From Procambarus clarkii (lineage: Eukaryota; Arthropoda; Malacostraca; Decapoda; Cambaridae), in assembly GCF_040958095.1 (NCBI RefSeq), contig NC_091188.1:39667734-39731733 (forward strand): a DNA stretch of 64,000 nt, in the 5' to 3' direction. The translations under genes were made by a program, and so were the position numbers. Positions 9,801-18,344 of this stretch are shown here, one piece after another; position 1 is the stretch's first letter, and each line of letters begins with the position of its first letter. A model generated the notes under the pieces. It was not told where the DNA came from and did not search any database. It saw only the letters and a program-made list of their open reading frames with translations.

Positions 9801-10628
9801 TTCTTTTGGTTCTCAAGGCTGTGGTCTAGCTATAACCAACAGTGGTCTATTTTGGTTAGCTGACTTTCTGGGTGCTTTCTTTTAGGTGATAGACATGAAT
9901 AAATCCACAGTAATTTTATCTTAAGTGCCACCACTCCCTGCTCCTCTTTTGAGGGGGCCAGGTTCTGGCTCATGATCCCTGGTAGGCCTAAAAGAACTTG
10001 GTGACTGATGGCACCTAGTAATTTGAACACTATCAGACATAGCTTCAGCCAGAAATTGGCATTTCGTTACATTCAACACTGGTTTTTCTTGCATTATGTA
10101 TGATGAAACATTTAGTGAAACATATCATACAGGATTATTGGAATAGAGACAGCTTTGTCCAACCCCAATTTTTGGGAGAGATATGTCTAGTGACGGGTAT
10201 CTTCTAATTCTTAGGTGTCTTCATTTTAAGAATAGTGATAACAAGATTGCAAATAGACTGAGGAAAGTGAGACATGGGATCAGTGACCTGAATGAAAAGT
10301 ACAAAGATTGCTACGTATCGGGTCAAGAGCTATTGATTCATGAATTGCTTGAACTTTTCAAGGGACATTTTGAAAAGGACAAGCTAAATTGTACAGTACT
10401 GTACAGTAATTTTTATACTACAGTGACTGCAATTTTTACCTTATTGTTTTTTGCATTTTTCAGAAAATCCAATACCATATGATCTTACCATTCAATTTTT
10501 TTTGTCATATCTATAGAGACTCACTTGGTGACATCTTGCAACTGCTTCGCAACACTGCTAATCCACAAGTGGAGGGAATTATCCGCGTCATCAAGAAGTG
10601 GGCGAAAGACAATCATATTCCAGTGTAA
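3649..10628 (+). CDS. IFT56: IFT56/TTC26, intraflagellar transport protein 56 (C-terminal six exons)
   Basis: Six exons (3649-3804, 5716-5826, 6585-6782, 8618-8726, 8903-9143, 10517-10628) join in consistent phase into 308 codons and a TAA stop. Each internal junction is AG/GT, and the two phase-1 and phase-2 joins restore Tyr and Lys codons. The product matches the C-terminal half of IFT56 (also called TTC26 or DYF-13), a TPR-repeat subunit of IFT complex B needed for anterograde transport in cilia. Landmarks are [79 protein letters not shown] and the closing [12 protein letters not shown]. The family is about 550 residues, so roughly 245 N-terminal residues are encoded upstream of this window. 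I found no earlier exon in 1-3648. All exons look intact. The introns hold old transposon debris. Confidence 0.93.
3805..4859 (+). other. IFT56 intron, no recognised content
   Basis: AT-rich intronic DNA. I see no exon, no long repeat and no RNA gene here. Short open frames at 4398-4601 have no recognisable domain. Confidence 0.5.
4860..5235. repeat. Solo DIRS terminal-repeat remnant
   Basis: In order it carries 'gaccacaagccagaacctgatcccctcagagaggca', 'ggagtgatggccca', 'gccgttatccagggaaacacccagaaa' and finally 'ggagcctccagggctcggccagaaa'. That is the order of the inverted terminal repeat at 22,745-23,240. No coding part is attached, so it is a solo end. Confidence 0.65.
5236..5492. mobile_element. 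Foldback (MITE-like) element with DIRS-end arms
   Basis: The segment is a long imperfect palindrome centred near 5355. The left arm runs through 'tttcattacattcaatgatgg', 'acatttataatgga' and 'gaaattatttct'. The right arm returns through 'agaaataatttc', 'tccattataaatgt' and 'ccagcattgaatgtaatgaaa'. The arms are about 115 nt. The outer 35 nt of each arm match the terminal motif of the DIRS-like elements. It lies in the IFT56 intron before exon 5716-5826. Confidence 0.75.
5716..5826 (+). CDS. IFT56: IFT56 exon
   Basis: 37 codons, phase 0 to 0, acceptor tacag, donor ggttca/gtaagt. It encodes [20 protein letters not shown] and [17 protein letters not shown], part of the conserved TPR array. Confidence 0.92.
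5827..6344 (+). other. IFT56 intron, no recognised content
   Basis: AT-rich, no open frame with a domain and no clear repeat, apart from a short GT run near 6306. Confidence 0.5.
6345..6480 (+). repeat. Dispersed SINE-like repeat fragment
   Basis: Contains 'ttaccttgcgatgattttgaggcttagcgtccccg', followed by 'ggttcggtcctcgaccagga' and 'cagcctgatgaataaatcacagcctggttgatc'. The first block recurs at 19,903-19,945. From memory of decapod sequence this is a common interspersed repeat; that part is recollection, not shown here. Confidence 0.55.
6585..6782 (+). CDS. IFT56: IFT56 exon
   Basis: 66 codons, phase 0 to 0, acceptor ttttgcag, donor cag/gtaagaatg. It encodes the most conserved stretch, including [37 protein letters not shown] and [13 protein letters not shown]. 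Confidence 0.95.
6783..8444 (+). other. IFT56 intron with TA-rich spot, otherwise unassigned
   Basis: A TA-rich microsatellite lies at 7058-7091. The GC-richer stretch 7100-7960 has several overlapping short open frames in both directions and looks like old repeat DNA, but I could not match it to the other elements here. 7975-8220 is open on both strands, with low-complexity Ser/Pro or Val/Gly translation and no domain. Confidence 0.4.
8445..8582 (+). repeat. Solo DIRS end remnant
   Basis: Carries 'cgtggtcccccggcaggcc' followed by 'ggggctctcccagaaattggcatttcattatattgaacgctgg'-type sequence. This is the outer end of the DIRS terminal repeat, ending 36 bases before the IFT56 exon at 8618. Confidence 0.65.
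8618..8726 (+). CDS. IFT56: IFT56 exon
   Basis: 109 bases, phase 0 to 1, acceptor gaacag, donor tgtt/gtgagt. It encodes [20 protein letters not shown] and the [12 protein letters not shown] segment, with the first base of the following Tyr codon. Confidence 0.93.
8903..9143 (+). CDS. IFT56: IFT56 exon
   Basis: 241 bases, phase 1 to 2, acceptor tttctcag, donor ccaaa/gtaagt. It encodes [59 protein letters not shown] and [11 protein letters not shown]. The ATG at 8908 is internal, not a start. Confidence 0.95.
9144..9594 (+). other. IFT56 intron, purine-rich patch
   Basis: 9325-9440 is strongly G/A-rich on the plus strand (repeats of gggagg and gatgg), which creates spurious open frames on both strands. 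No domain is visible. Confidence 0.5.
9595..9715 (+). repeat. Dispersed repeat fragment
   Basis: Contains 'gggtctcagtactgggagagg' and 'atcaggagaaaatgctaagccattatgac', followed by 'cacttggcag'. A weakly similar block, 'agcacttgaaagggatcag', is present in the SINE-like unit at 53.3 kb. Assignment to one family is tentative. Confidence 0.35.
9920..10085 (+). repeat. Solo DIRS terminal-repeat remnant
   Basis: Shows 'ctcttttgagggggccaggttctggctcatgatccctggtaggcc' followed by the terminal block 'ccagaaattggcatttcgtt' and 'acattcaacactgg'. Same order and orientation as the right end at 16,990-17,170. Confidence 0.7.
10120..10400 (+). pseudogene. piggyBac transposase fragment
   Basis: The frame reads [60 protein letters not shown] and [11 protein letters not shown]. 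The order (S.D.+L.I.R.LHF.N, NRL.K+R, DLN, Y.PG+ELSIDE, F+GR) is that of the piggyBac transposase DDD domain around its first catalytic Asp. Here the equivalent of the IDE motif reads IHE, so the first catalytic Asp is lost. It ends before the other catalytic residues. It lies in the last IFT56 intron, about 0.1 kb before the terminal exon. Confidence 0.75.
10517..10628 (+). CDS. IFT56: IFT56 terminal exon
   Basis: Starts in phase 2 after tctatag and restores a Lys codon. It then encodes [20 protein letters not shown] and [16 protein letters not shown], ending at TAA 10626-10628. Only 0.2 kb of 3' flank precedes the DIRS element. That flank has no AATAAA or ATTAAA, only weak AATATA-type hexamers. 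Confidence 0.93.
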
Positions 10629-10829
10629 CATTTGCACACTGATATATATACTGGTCAAATTATCTTAATTAATATACTCTCTGCAAGTACTATATATTAG
10701 TGAGTCTTCAAAACTGTTAACTATCTTTTGTATGTTTGATGCATTATTTAAATATATACAGTACGAGTCCATGTGAACTTTTATTTGAGCCAAATTTCAA
10801 ATAGCATTATAATGTTTATCCAGATTTTT

Positions 10830-11255
10830 CTGTGGTGAGCCCCTACGGCTCCCTGGAGCTTATCGGGCTAATGTATGTTATGTTAGACCGGGACATTAGC
10901 TATGGAGTTCAGACCTACCAGGGACCAGCGCCAGAACCTGGCCACTTCAGAGAGGTTTCAGGGAGCAATGGCCCTGGAAAACCCCATATGGGTGGGGGTT
11001 TTCCTTATCTGCCATCGACCGGGGTTAGGCACCCAGAAAGGTAGGCGTAACAAAACAAACCCCACATGGTAAGAAACTACAACAAAAACCGAACAGAGAG
11101 GTAGAAAACTCCCTACAATCCCAAGGAAAACAATCAAACAATCAATTTACTGCCACGCTGGTCATCCGCGCAGACCTCCCCTCCCCGGGAGGGGGGGTCC
11201 TCGGACCTCACTACACCGGCTGCCTTCAGTTCGCAAGCTAGTGTCAACCGGGATA
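10830..11255 (+). repeat. Left inverted terminal repeat of DIRS copy 1
   Basis: Reverse complement of 16,685-17,135 block by block: 'ctacggctccctggagc', 'gggctaatgtatgttatgtt', 'gaccgggacattagctatgg', 'accagcgccagaacctgg', 'ggtaggcgtaacaaaacaaa' and 'gtccgagg'-type GC-rich block near 11,200. Confidence 0.9.
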
Positions 11256-11877
11256 GACGCTTCTCTGGTCTCAAATTCCTGGGCGGTGTTTGCCTTGTGT
11301 GACGTTCTCTGCTGTTTTTGTGTGGTGTGCGGTGGCCAGGAGTACTTCATCAGTACCGGGGCTGCATGCGCCTAGGGGCTTCCTTCCCTAGGCGCCCTGT
11401 GAGTTCTGCCCTTGCGTGTCGGGGTTATCTTGTCTGGGGCATTCGGGAACCGCTCACGTAGAGGTTCTTGCTGCTCGGCATTTGCCTCGCCCTTGGAGCC
11501 AGCTGGGGCTTGGGGCCCTTGTTTGGCCTTGGGTAGGGAGTGGTATTGTGCTGGTTAGGGCATCAAGGTGTTGCGCGGCCTGCCACCTAAGCGGCGACCG
11601 GTTCCTGTTGCCTCTGGGGACGGGGTACTTTTGCGGGGTTTTTCTTTTGTTTTGTTTGCCTGGTGGAGGTTCTACCTCGTGGGTCCATAGTTTCCCTGGT
11701 ATTGTTTTGGTGGCCCTCTGCTAGGCCCCCGTGCTTGTACACGTCCCAGGGGTTTTCAGTATTATCATTTACCCTTGTTTTGTTTGGGTTTCTTAACTGG
11801 TTAGCAACACCTTGCCCGGGCTTCCCGTAGTTGCTAACCTACGGGCCCTGGAAACCCCTGTTGGGGCTCGGGGACCC
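11256..11877 (+). other. DIRS copy 1 leader between terminal repeat and gag
   Basis: GC- and T-rich untranslated leader. Open frames here (for example 11,416-11,724) give Leu/Cys/Gly-rich translation without a domain and are probably not genes. Confidence 0.5.
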
Positions 11878-13370
11878 ATGGATGTGTCTCCCGAGTTCCA
11901 CCCTGCCTTGTGTGGGTTTGAAGGTTGCAGTGTGCCCTTGTCTCAGGGTGACAGTCACCTGTTTTGCCACTCTCATGCTGCCTGTTGGGTCAATGACACC
12001 TTTGACCCGGAGTCTTGCGAGTCATGTTCTCTGCTTGTGCTCCAGTTTTACTTTGAGGATGTTCCTATTAGGGTACAGGCAGCATCAGCATTGCATGTTA
12101 GGTTTAGGTTATTGCAACGTGCTAGGTTGGTTTCCCACCCGGATGCCCCGAGGCTGCCCCGTTTTGGCTTTAGGGACCCTGACCTGGGGGCATTGGTCGC
12201 TATGGCTTTGGCTCCAGTCGCGCTCCCTGGTCCTTCCCCTGTGGTTCTTCCTGCACCTCCCTCCGTGTCCGGCTCCGAAACGTCTGAGGGTTTCGGCCTC
12301 AGCACAGGGTTTAGTTGGTAGTGAGATTCAGGCTGCTTCGGGGCCTGCCCCATCCGGGTCGGGGACGGAGGCATTTGAGCCGGTTTCTCCTGCCAAGGCT
12401 TCTAGGTCCCGCCAGCAGACCCCCTTCTTGTTTGCCTTTCCCTTGGACTCTGCCTTTTCTTCAGGGGTAGAAGGTTTGGAGGACGGCTCTGCCCCGGGTC
12501 CCGACGTGGGGGATCCTGGGGCTGGGGAGGAGTCGACCTGGGAGCCTTGGGCCCCCTGTGACCCCGCTTGGGTGCTTTTGCCTTCCCCGCGGGGCTTATT
12601 GTTGCAGGGGGAGGGGTTTTCTTACCCCCCTTCCCTGTATGAGTATGATTTGGGTTCGGCTCCTCCCTGGGTTCGGTTCCGGGCGCCTTTGGTTACCTCG
12701 GCTCTGTCTTTCCAGGGGTTTGCTACTTCCCATATCTCCGCGAAGGTGGCTCGGGAAGCTCTTTCTGCATACCTCTTGCAAGACCCGGGTTATGCCTCCC
12801 CAATGGATCCGCCCTCGTTTGAGTTCGGTTCTTCTTCCCGTTTTTGGGTGCGTTTGGAGGTTCCGGAGTCTTCCTGACTGGCAGACTGCTTTTTCTTTTC
12901 GTTGGGGGCGTGGCATGGGTTCTGTCGGACCCGCACACTTGATTGGCGGGAAACTGCTACTTTTATCCAGGTTTACCTGGGGGGCGAGTTTGAGCACCTT
13001 AATGCGTGCTTATTCGCGCCTGTGCTTTCTCGGAATGTTGGCTTTTTCCAGCTTCACATGCAGGTTCCTCAGCTTTTGGCTTCGTTGGTTGCGGAGGAGT
13101 TGCGCTCCCGTGGGCATTTGGCTTCGGTCTTGCGTTTCTTTTCCCATCTCGAGCTGTCTTCTGCTTGGCTTGAGGAGGATGTGGGAGCGTTGAGTGAAGG
13201 GCCTTTGTCCGGGGCGCTGTCTTCGGCAGCTAGGGCATCGGCTGCACTGTTGAAGCTCTTTGCGCCCATCCTGAAGGAAACGGTGTCTGTTTTTTGCTTC
13301 TCGCCTCGCGTGCTGTCAGGCTGTGCTCGCCCTCTCTTTGGAATCCGCTTGGGCCCTGGCTCTTAGGTTT
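11878..13370 (+). pseudogene. DIRS copy 1 gag-like ORF, frameshifted
   Basis: From the ATG at 11878 the frame gives MDVSPEFHPALCGFEGCSVP and a Cys/His cluster (CGFEGC, HLFCHSHAACW, DPESCESC). It then runs to about 12,318, where the reading frame shifts. The second frame carries the SRQQTPFLFAFPLD to LLLQGEGFSYPPSLYEYD segment and ends at 12,877. A third frame continues from about 12,902 with TATFIQVYLGGEFEHLNACL and the SSAARASAALLKLFAPILKE helix. Gag of DIRS elements is poorly conserved in general; the same protein is found in pieces at 2.5-3.1 kb and 24-27 kb. Confidence 0.7.
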
Positions 13371-13599
13371 TCGTCTCCGTTTTGTCCGTTGCTGTTTGCA
13401 GAGACTGCGGTCTCTCAGTTTCTGCACGCGGCTTCGTCTAGTTGTCGTCCTATGGTGGACTTGTTGATTCTCCAGAGCGGTCGTTCTCGGTAGTTTCGGA
13501 GGGGTCGTGCCAGGGTTCCGGGTTCCACTGGTCGAGGTGGGCCATTGATGCCAGTTTCTGAGCCATTGTTCCCTTCGGGGCCAGCGTCGTCTGGTCGGC

Positions 13600-14803
13600 G
13601 CAGTGATCGCCCTGTTCGACGGTTGGGTTCTCGCAAGGGGCGTCGGCCCTTTCGCGGTTTGCCCCGTTGACGGGGCGATGGGGGAGAGGCTCGCTTTGTT
13701 TGCCCATGCTTGGTCCCACGATTTGTGGGCCTTTTCAGTCGTGTCATCTGGCCTGCGGTGGCGTTGGGCGACTTGTCCTCCTTTGGGGGGTTCGGGGCTA
13801 ACAGGGCAGGTTTCTTCTCCTGCGCTTCGTCAAGTTGTCTTGGAGTGGGTGCGCTTGGGTGTGGTCGAAATGACTATGTCCCTCAGGTGGGTTTCCCTGT
13901 CTGTTTCCAGTGGCGAAACGGGACTGTGCGGATCTGAGGTTTATTCTGGACTTGTCCCGCCTGAACCCCTGGATTCCTTGCCCCTCCTGTCGGATGACTA
14001 CTCTGTCTCAGGGCCGGCTTTTGTTGGAGCCGGGTGCCTGGATGGTGTCCCTGGACCTCAAGGACGCGTATTGGCACATTCCTATTTATCCGGGGTTCAG
14101 GGACTGGTTAGGTTTCATGGTGGGGCATCACGCTTAACGTTTTCGATGCCTACCTTTTGGCTTGAATCTGGCACCTCGCGTTTTCACGTGTATTACCTGG
14201 GTTGTGGCGACCCGTCTGCGTCTTCTAGGGATTCGGGTTTTGGCCTACCTCGACAACTGGCTGGTGTGGGCTCCCAGTCGGTCAGCTTGTCTGCTCACCA
14301 GGAATATGGTTCTTTCCCAGTTCGCCAGGTTTGGGTTCCTGGTGAACTGGAGGAAGTCCCATCTGGTTCCATCCCAGGTTTGGACCTATTTGGGTCTTGT
14401 TTGGAATTCTCGGCCCGCTCCCTTGTCTCTCCCTCCAGAGGCATTGCGGTGGCTGCGAGACCACCATCAGCTGTTTCTGAGGGGGTCCCGGGTCACTCGG
14501 CGGTTGCTCGAGCGGTTGTGAGGGAGTCTGAACTTCGCCGTGCTAGTCTACCCGCCGGGTCGAGTTTGGCTTCGGCGTATGTTTTGGTTCCTTCAGGGAC
14601 GTCCTTTCCGCCTCTCTTGCGATCGTTGGGTTCGTCCTCCGGGGGTCTTATGTCGGTTGCTGCGTCACCGGATTCCACTTCGGAGTTTTCGGGGTTTGGT
14701 GCCTTGGCGCCTTCCCGAGCCCTCACTCGATGTGTTCACGGACGCGTCATCTCTCGGCTGGGGCTTTGTGACCAGTGCTCACCAGGCAGGCCAGGGACGG
14801 TAG
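13600..14803 (+). pseudogene. DIRS copy 1 reverse transcriptase and start of RNase H, interrupted
   Basis: The frame from about 13,905 reads FPVPVAKRDCADLRFILDLS, then the first catalytic motif MVSLDLKDAYWHIPIYPGF, CLPFGLNLAPRVFT, and the active-site strand VLAYLDNWLVWA. In-frame stops occur at 14,135 (TAA) and 14,519 (TGA). The active site reads YLDN where YxDD is usual, so the second catalytic Asp is replaced by Asn (or has decayed). RNase H begins at about 14,720 with LDVFTDASSLGWGFV, then frameshifts near 14,840. Confidence 0.8.
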
Positions 14804-14837
14804 GGTCCGTCTTTCCATTGGGCTCACAGCACGGTTC

Positions 14838-15500
14838 GGGAGTTCGTGGCTGTGGTTCACGCTTCAGAGGATTCGGGTCGCTCGGGGATCGACCATTCGC
14901 CTCCATTCGAACTGTTCTCCAGCGGTTCATTGCCTGAACCGCGGGGGTTCTCTTCGGTCCTTGGCTCTTTGGGGTTGGTCCCTTCAAGTGGTTCGTCTGC
15001 TGGATTCTCGGGGTTTGGCTCTCCGTGCGGTTCACGTCCGGGGAGTGTCCAACGTTCTGGCGGACGGTCTGTCTCGCTTCCTTCCTCTGTCCACAGAGTG
15101 GACGGTCGACTACGACTCGTTTCGTTGGATCTGCCAGACGTACAGTCTCCCAGATGTGGACCTCTTCGCGTCAGTGTGGTCTCGGCATCTCCCAATATAT
15201 GTGACACCCTTCCCTGACTGTGAAGCGTTCGCGGTGGATGCCTTTCGGCAGGACTGGTCGAGGTGGGGTTACCTGTACCTCTTTCCTCCGGTCCAGCTGT
15301 TGCTTCGGGTTCTGGTTCGGTTGGAGACATTCCCAGGGAGAGTAGTCCTCGTGGCCCCTTGGTGGCCGGCCCAGCCTTGGTTTCCGGTGCTTTTGGCTCG
15401 GTGCCCGAACCCGGGACGTTTCGCGCGGCTCCGCCTCTTTCAGCAGGTCGGTCCGATCCGGTACGGGGCTGGTTCACCTTCTCTGCTCTTCGTGTCTGGT
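14838..15500 (+). pseudogene. DIRS copy 1 RNase H and methyltransferase-like tail
   Basis: In the next frame: IRVARGSTIRLHSNC, PAVHCLNRGGSLRS, ALRAVHVRGVSNVLADGLSR (end of RNase H), then PDVDLFASVWSRHLPIYVTP, VDAFRQDWSRWGYLYLFPP and LVAPWWPAQPWFPVLL. This last part is the segment that follows RNase H in DIRS elements and is usually described as a Dam-like methyltransferase region. A classical NPPY motif is not visible here; FPPV takes a similar place. Confidence 0.7.
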
Positions 15501-15504
15501 CTTT

Positions 15505-16503
15505 TTGACGCGGGTGTATCACCAATTCTATGGTGATCAGCTGGCTTCGTTGATGGTGTCCCACCTGAGAGCTTCGTCTCGGCGACAGTATGAAGTTTCC
15601 TGGCGTTCTTTTTGCCATTTTCTGGCTCTTCGTAGGTTGTCTTTTCTTTCGGATCGGGTTATTTTGTCCTTTCTTTCTTGGCTTTTTCAGGACCGACATT
15701 TGATGCCTAATACTGTCGCCTCGTATCGTGCGGCGCTAGTGGAGCCGCTCAAGCTAGCTTTCAGGGTGGACGTCACATCCGCCCCTTTTCGTAAGCTTTC
15801 CCATGCTATGTTTCACCTCCGGCCTGCTCATGCGCCTCCTGAGCCATCCTGGTCCTTGGACAGGGTGCTCTCCTATCTTTCCTCTCCTCGGTTTGAGGTG
15901 GCCCCTTTGGTTCCTGATTGTTTTTCCAAGGCTTTGTTTTTGTTGGCATTGGCCTCTGGGGGCCGGGTAGGGGAGATTCATGCTCTCATCTGGCGCAGGG
16001 GTTTCTGCTCTTTTGGTCCTGGGGGTAGGTTTGTCCGTTTGCAGCCTTCTCCATCTTTTCTGGCGAAGAACGATACGGCTGCTTTCCGGAGGGGTCTGTG
16101 GGTCATTGATGCTTGGTTGGTTCGACCGGGGGTGCATCATGTGTTGTGTCCAGTTGTAGCACTTCGCCGTTACCTGCGCGCTTCAGCCGGGGTGGCTGGG
16201 GATGCGCTTTGGGTTGATCCGGTTTCCCTTGTTCCCTGTTCCAGGGCTCGGGTCTCCCAGGTTGTCCGCAGGGTTATTAAATCTAGCCAGCCTGCGGTCT
16301 ATCCTCGCGCCCATGACGTTAGGAAGTTTGCGGCTTTGGCTGCCGTGTTTGGTAATATGTCTTGGGCACATATTCGGGCGCGTGGATTTTGGAAGTCGAA
16401 CAGGGTCCTGGCCGCCCATTATTTGGTGAACGTCCCTGCTCCTCGGCGTTCTTGTGTTGCTTTGGGTCGCAGGTTGCAGCCAGTTATCTCGACTTCGCGT
16501 TGA
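15505..16503 (+). CDS. DIRS copy 1 tyrosine recombinase (open frame)
   Basis: A 332-codon open frame ends at TGA 16501-16503. The listed first codon is TTG, so a real start could be the ATG at 15,552 or further upstream in a fused pol. It catalyses strand exchange between the circular cDNA and the target. An N-terminal SAM-like DNA-binding part (SSRRQYEVSWRSFCHFLALR) precedes the catalytic domain. Catalytic candidates, numbered from 15,505: Arg154 in ASGGRVGEIHAL, His270 and Arg273 in PRAHDVRKFAALAA, Trp296 in GFWKSN and nucleophile Tyr306 in LAAHYL. All core residues are present and no stop interrupts it, in contrast to the broken gag and RT. Confidence 0.85.
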   Translation: MTRVYHQFYGDQLASLMVSHLRASSRRQYEVSWRSFCHFLALRRLSFLSDRVILSFLSWLFQDRHLMPNTVASYRAALVEPLKLAFRVDVTSAPFRKLSHAMFHLRPAHAPPEPSWSLDRVLSYLSSPRFEVAPLVPDCFSKALFLLALASGGRVGEIHALIWRRGFCSFGPGGRFVRLQPSPSFLAKNDTAAFRRGLWVIDAWLVRPGVHHVLCPVVALRRYLRASAGVAGDALWVDPVSLVPCSRARVSQVVRRVIKSSQPAVYPRAHDVRKFAALAAVFGNMSWAHIRARGFWKSNRVLAAHYLVNVPAPRRSCVALGRRLQPVISTSR

Positions 16504-16563
16504 GGAGTTTGTGGCCGCCGCCTCCCGGGTAAGTCCCCTTTTTTTCCTTCTCTTTGGGTATGT

Positions 16564-16655
16564 AGCTCCAGGGAGCAGTAGGGGCTTCCCACAGAAAACC
16601 AGCGTTGAATGTAATGAAACGCAATTTTCTGGGTGAGCCCTGTAGGCTCCCTGGC
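16564..16655 (+). repeat. Internal complementary region of DIRS copy 1
   Basis: Reads as the reverse complement of the left end ('gctccagggagcagtagggg', 'cttcccacagaaaa') joined directly to the reverse complement of the right end ('ccagcgttgaatgtaatgaa', 'acgcaattttctgggtgagc'). This is the circle-junction template that DIRS elements use to complete their ends. Confidence 0.9.
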
Positions 16656-16684
16656 TACCCTCCCTCCCATCCGGTCGGCGGGAT

Positions 16685-17170
16685 TTTTCAGTGTTGGTTG
16701 AAGCCTAGTTTCCGAAGTGAAGGCAGCCGGTGTGGTGAGGTCCGGGGACCCCCCCTCCTGGGGAGGGGAGGGCTGTGCGGACGACCGGCGCGGCAGTAAA
16801 TTGATTGTTTGCTTGTTTCATTGGGATTGTAGGGAGTTTTCTACCTCTCTGTTCAGTTTTTGTTGTAGTTTCTTACCATGTGGGGTTTGTTTTGTTACGC
16901 CTACCTTTCTGGGTGCCTAACCCCGGTCGATGGCAGATAAGGAAAACCCCCAACCATATGGGGTTTTCCAGGGCCATTGCTCCCTGAAACCTCTCTGAAG
17001 GGGCCAGGTTCTGGCGCTGGTCCCTGGTAGGTCTGAACTCCATAGCTAATGTCCCGGTCTAACATAACATACATTAGCCCGATAGGCTCAGGAGGCGCAT
17101 GTGTGATCTTGTCTCCAGGGAGCCTCTGGGGCTCACCCAGAAAATGGCGTTTCATTACATTCAACGCTGG
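16685..17170 (+). repeat. Right inverted terminal repeat of DIRS copy 1
   Basis: Inverted counterpart of 10,830-11,255, ending with 'ctcacccagaaaatggcg', 'tttcattacattcaacgctgg'. A short extra segment near 17,088-17,112 ('ggctcaggaggcgcatgtgtg') has no partner in the left repeat. Confidence 0.9.
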
Positions 17171-17172
17171 TT

Positions 17173-18300
17173 ATTTTGGTGGTCTATTGTTTATCAATCA
17201 TGTGCAGGAGATGCAAGTTTTAGAACATTGTCAAGATGGTCAGCTAACTTTGGGCATAATTTTTGTTTTTAATTTTTATATCGGTATACTACTTTTCTTA
17301 GCGATGCTACTCAGATTCTCCTTTGTGCAATGTCCTATGCTTCTAAGGATATAACCAAACTATCACCATGTCAGGGCAATAATCACTCATCAATACAACA
17401 AGAATCTCTGTATTGACTGGGTTCTCGTGGAAACGTGCAACTGCACCTTGTACTTGAAATAGCCCTACGTTGAGTTACCCAAAGAGCAAATGACAAGATG
17501 CCTATGCAGCAGTAGTCAAGATAATGACACCAAGTAATAAATCTCTTCCAATAGAATGAGTCGCAGGTCATCATCCTGCCTAGACGACTACTGTATTGCT
17601 AGAGGTTGTAAGACATTACAAGGTTCTACATCAAATTTGTGTTGATGCAGGCTGTGAAGCAGTGCTACCCTTGAGATGGTGATAAGAATTACTTAAGTAG
17701 GCAATAATGTCGAGGGAGAGTAGTATTTGGGAAGGGTGTTAACTGAAAGCTGCATGTAATATAAAAGATTAATTTATTCACAAAACTTAACGTAAAGAAA
17801 CTGTGTGTATTAGTGTTAACAGTATCACGCCAGCAAAAGCAGTACAGGTACAATTATCATTACCCAGCAGGATGAGATCCACAGGAGCCAGAATGCTTAA
17901 GGGAAAACAGTCTCGAGCTGCTTGCAAGGCAACAGAATGATCTAAGTGAACACGCATGATAACTCTCTGGCACTGGCAACAGTAAGGGATAGTGACAGGT
18001 ATAACACATTACTGAATATTTTAACACTTGTCAGGCAATATTGCAAGTTAAGCACAGTCAAATCTTATCACTGATTTATCTGTCTAAAGCACAGAGCAAT
18101 TATATAATAATTCCTGGAAAAGATTGCATAATAATATATGATAAACATACACAATGAAATCAGTTATATAACTGGTCCACAGCACAAGTACTAAGTATAA
18201 TGAAATGCTCAAATTAACCCTGAGACAAATAAATCAATACTCAATACACGAGTCACACAGACTTCATATGTAAAATTACTGATATAGCACAATCAATAAC
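17173..18300. other. Intergenic DNA, nothing recognised
   Basis: AT-rich sequence between the DIRS element and a degenerate LINE. No open frame with a domain, no clear repeat. Confidence 0.5.
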
Positions 18301-18344
18301 ACATTCGTGCAGATCCTAAATGTGGAATACTTTACTTGCAACTG

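Larger units (their letters stand above)
10825..17172 (+). mobile_element. DIRS-like tyrosine-recombinase retrotransposon (copy 1)
   Basis: A complete-length DIRS architecture. In order: left inverted terminal repeat, gag-like ORF with Cys/His motif, reverse transcriptase, RNase H, a methyltransferase-like tail region, tyrosine recombinase, an internal complementary region that joins copies of both outer ends, and right inverted terminal repeat. DIRS elements integrate as circles through the recombinase and leave no usual target duplication; I see none here. Gag and RT are broken by stops and frameshifts, but the recombinase frame is open throughout. The GC-rich body contrasts with AT-rich host flanks. 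Confidence 0.9.

Noticed and set aside
13603..14937. A 444-codon plus-strand open frame in DIRS copy 1
   Set aside because: It overlaps the RT in another frame. The RT motifs are in the frame with stops, and this long frame is Ser/Gly/Leu-rich without motifs.
14857..15699. A 280-codon open frame on the minus strand across DIRS RNase H
   Set aside because: It is antisense to a clear RNase H/recombinase coding region in GC-rich DNA. Its Pro/Arg/Glu-rich translation has no domain.
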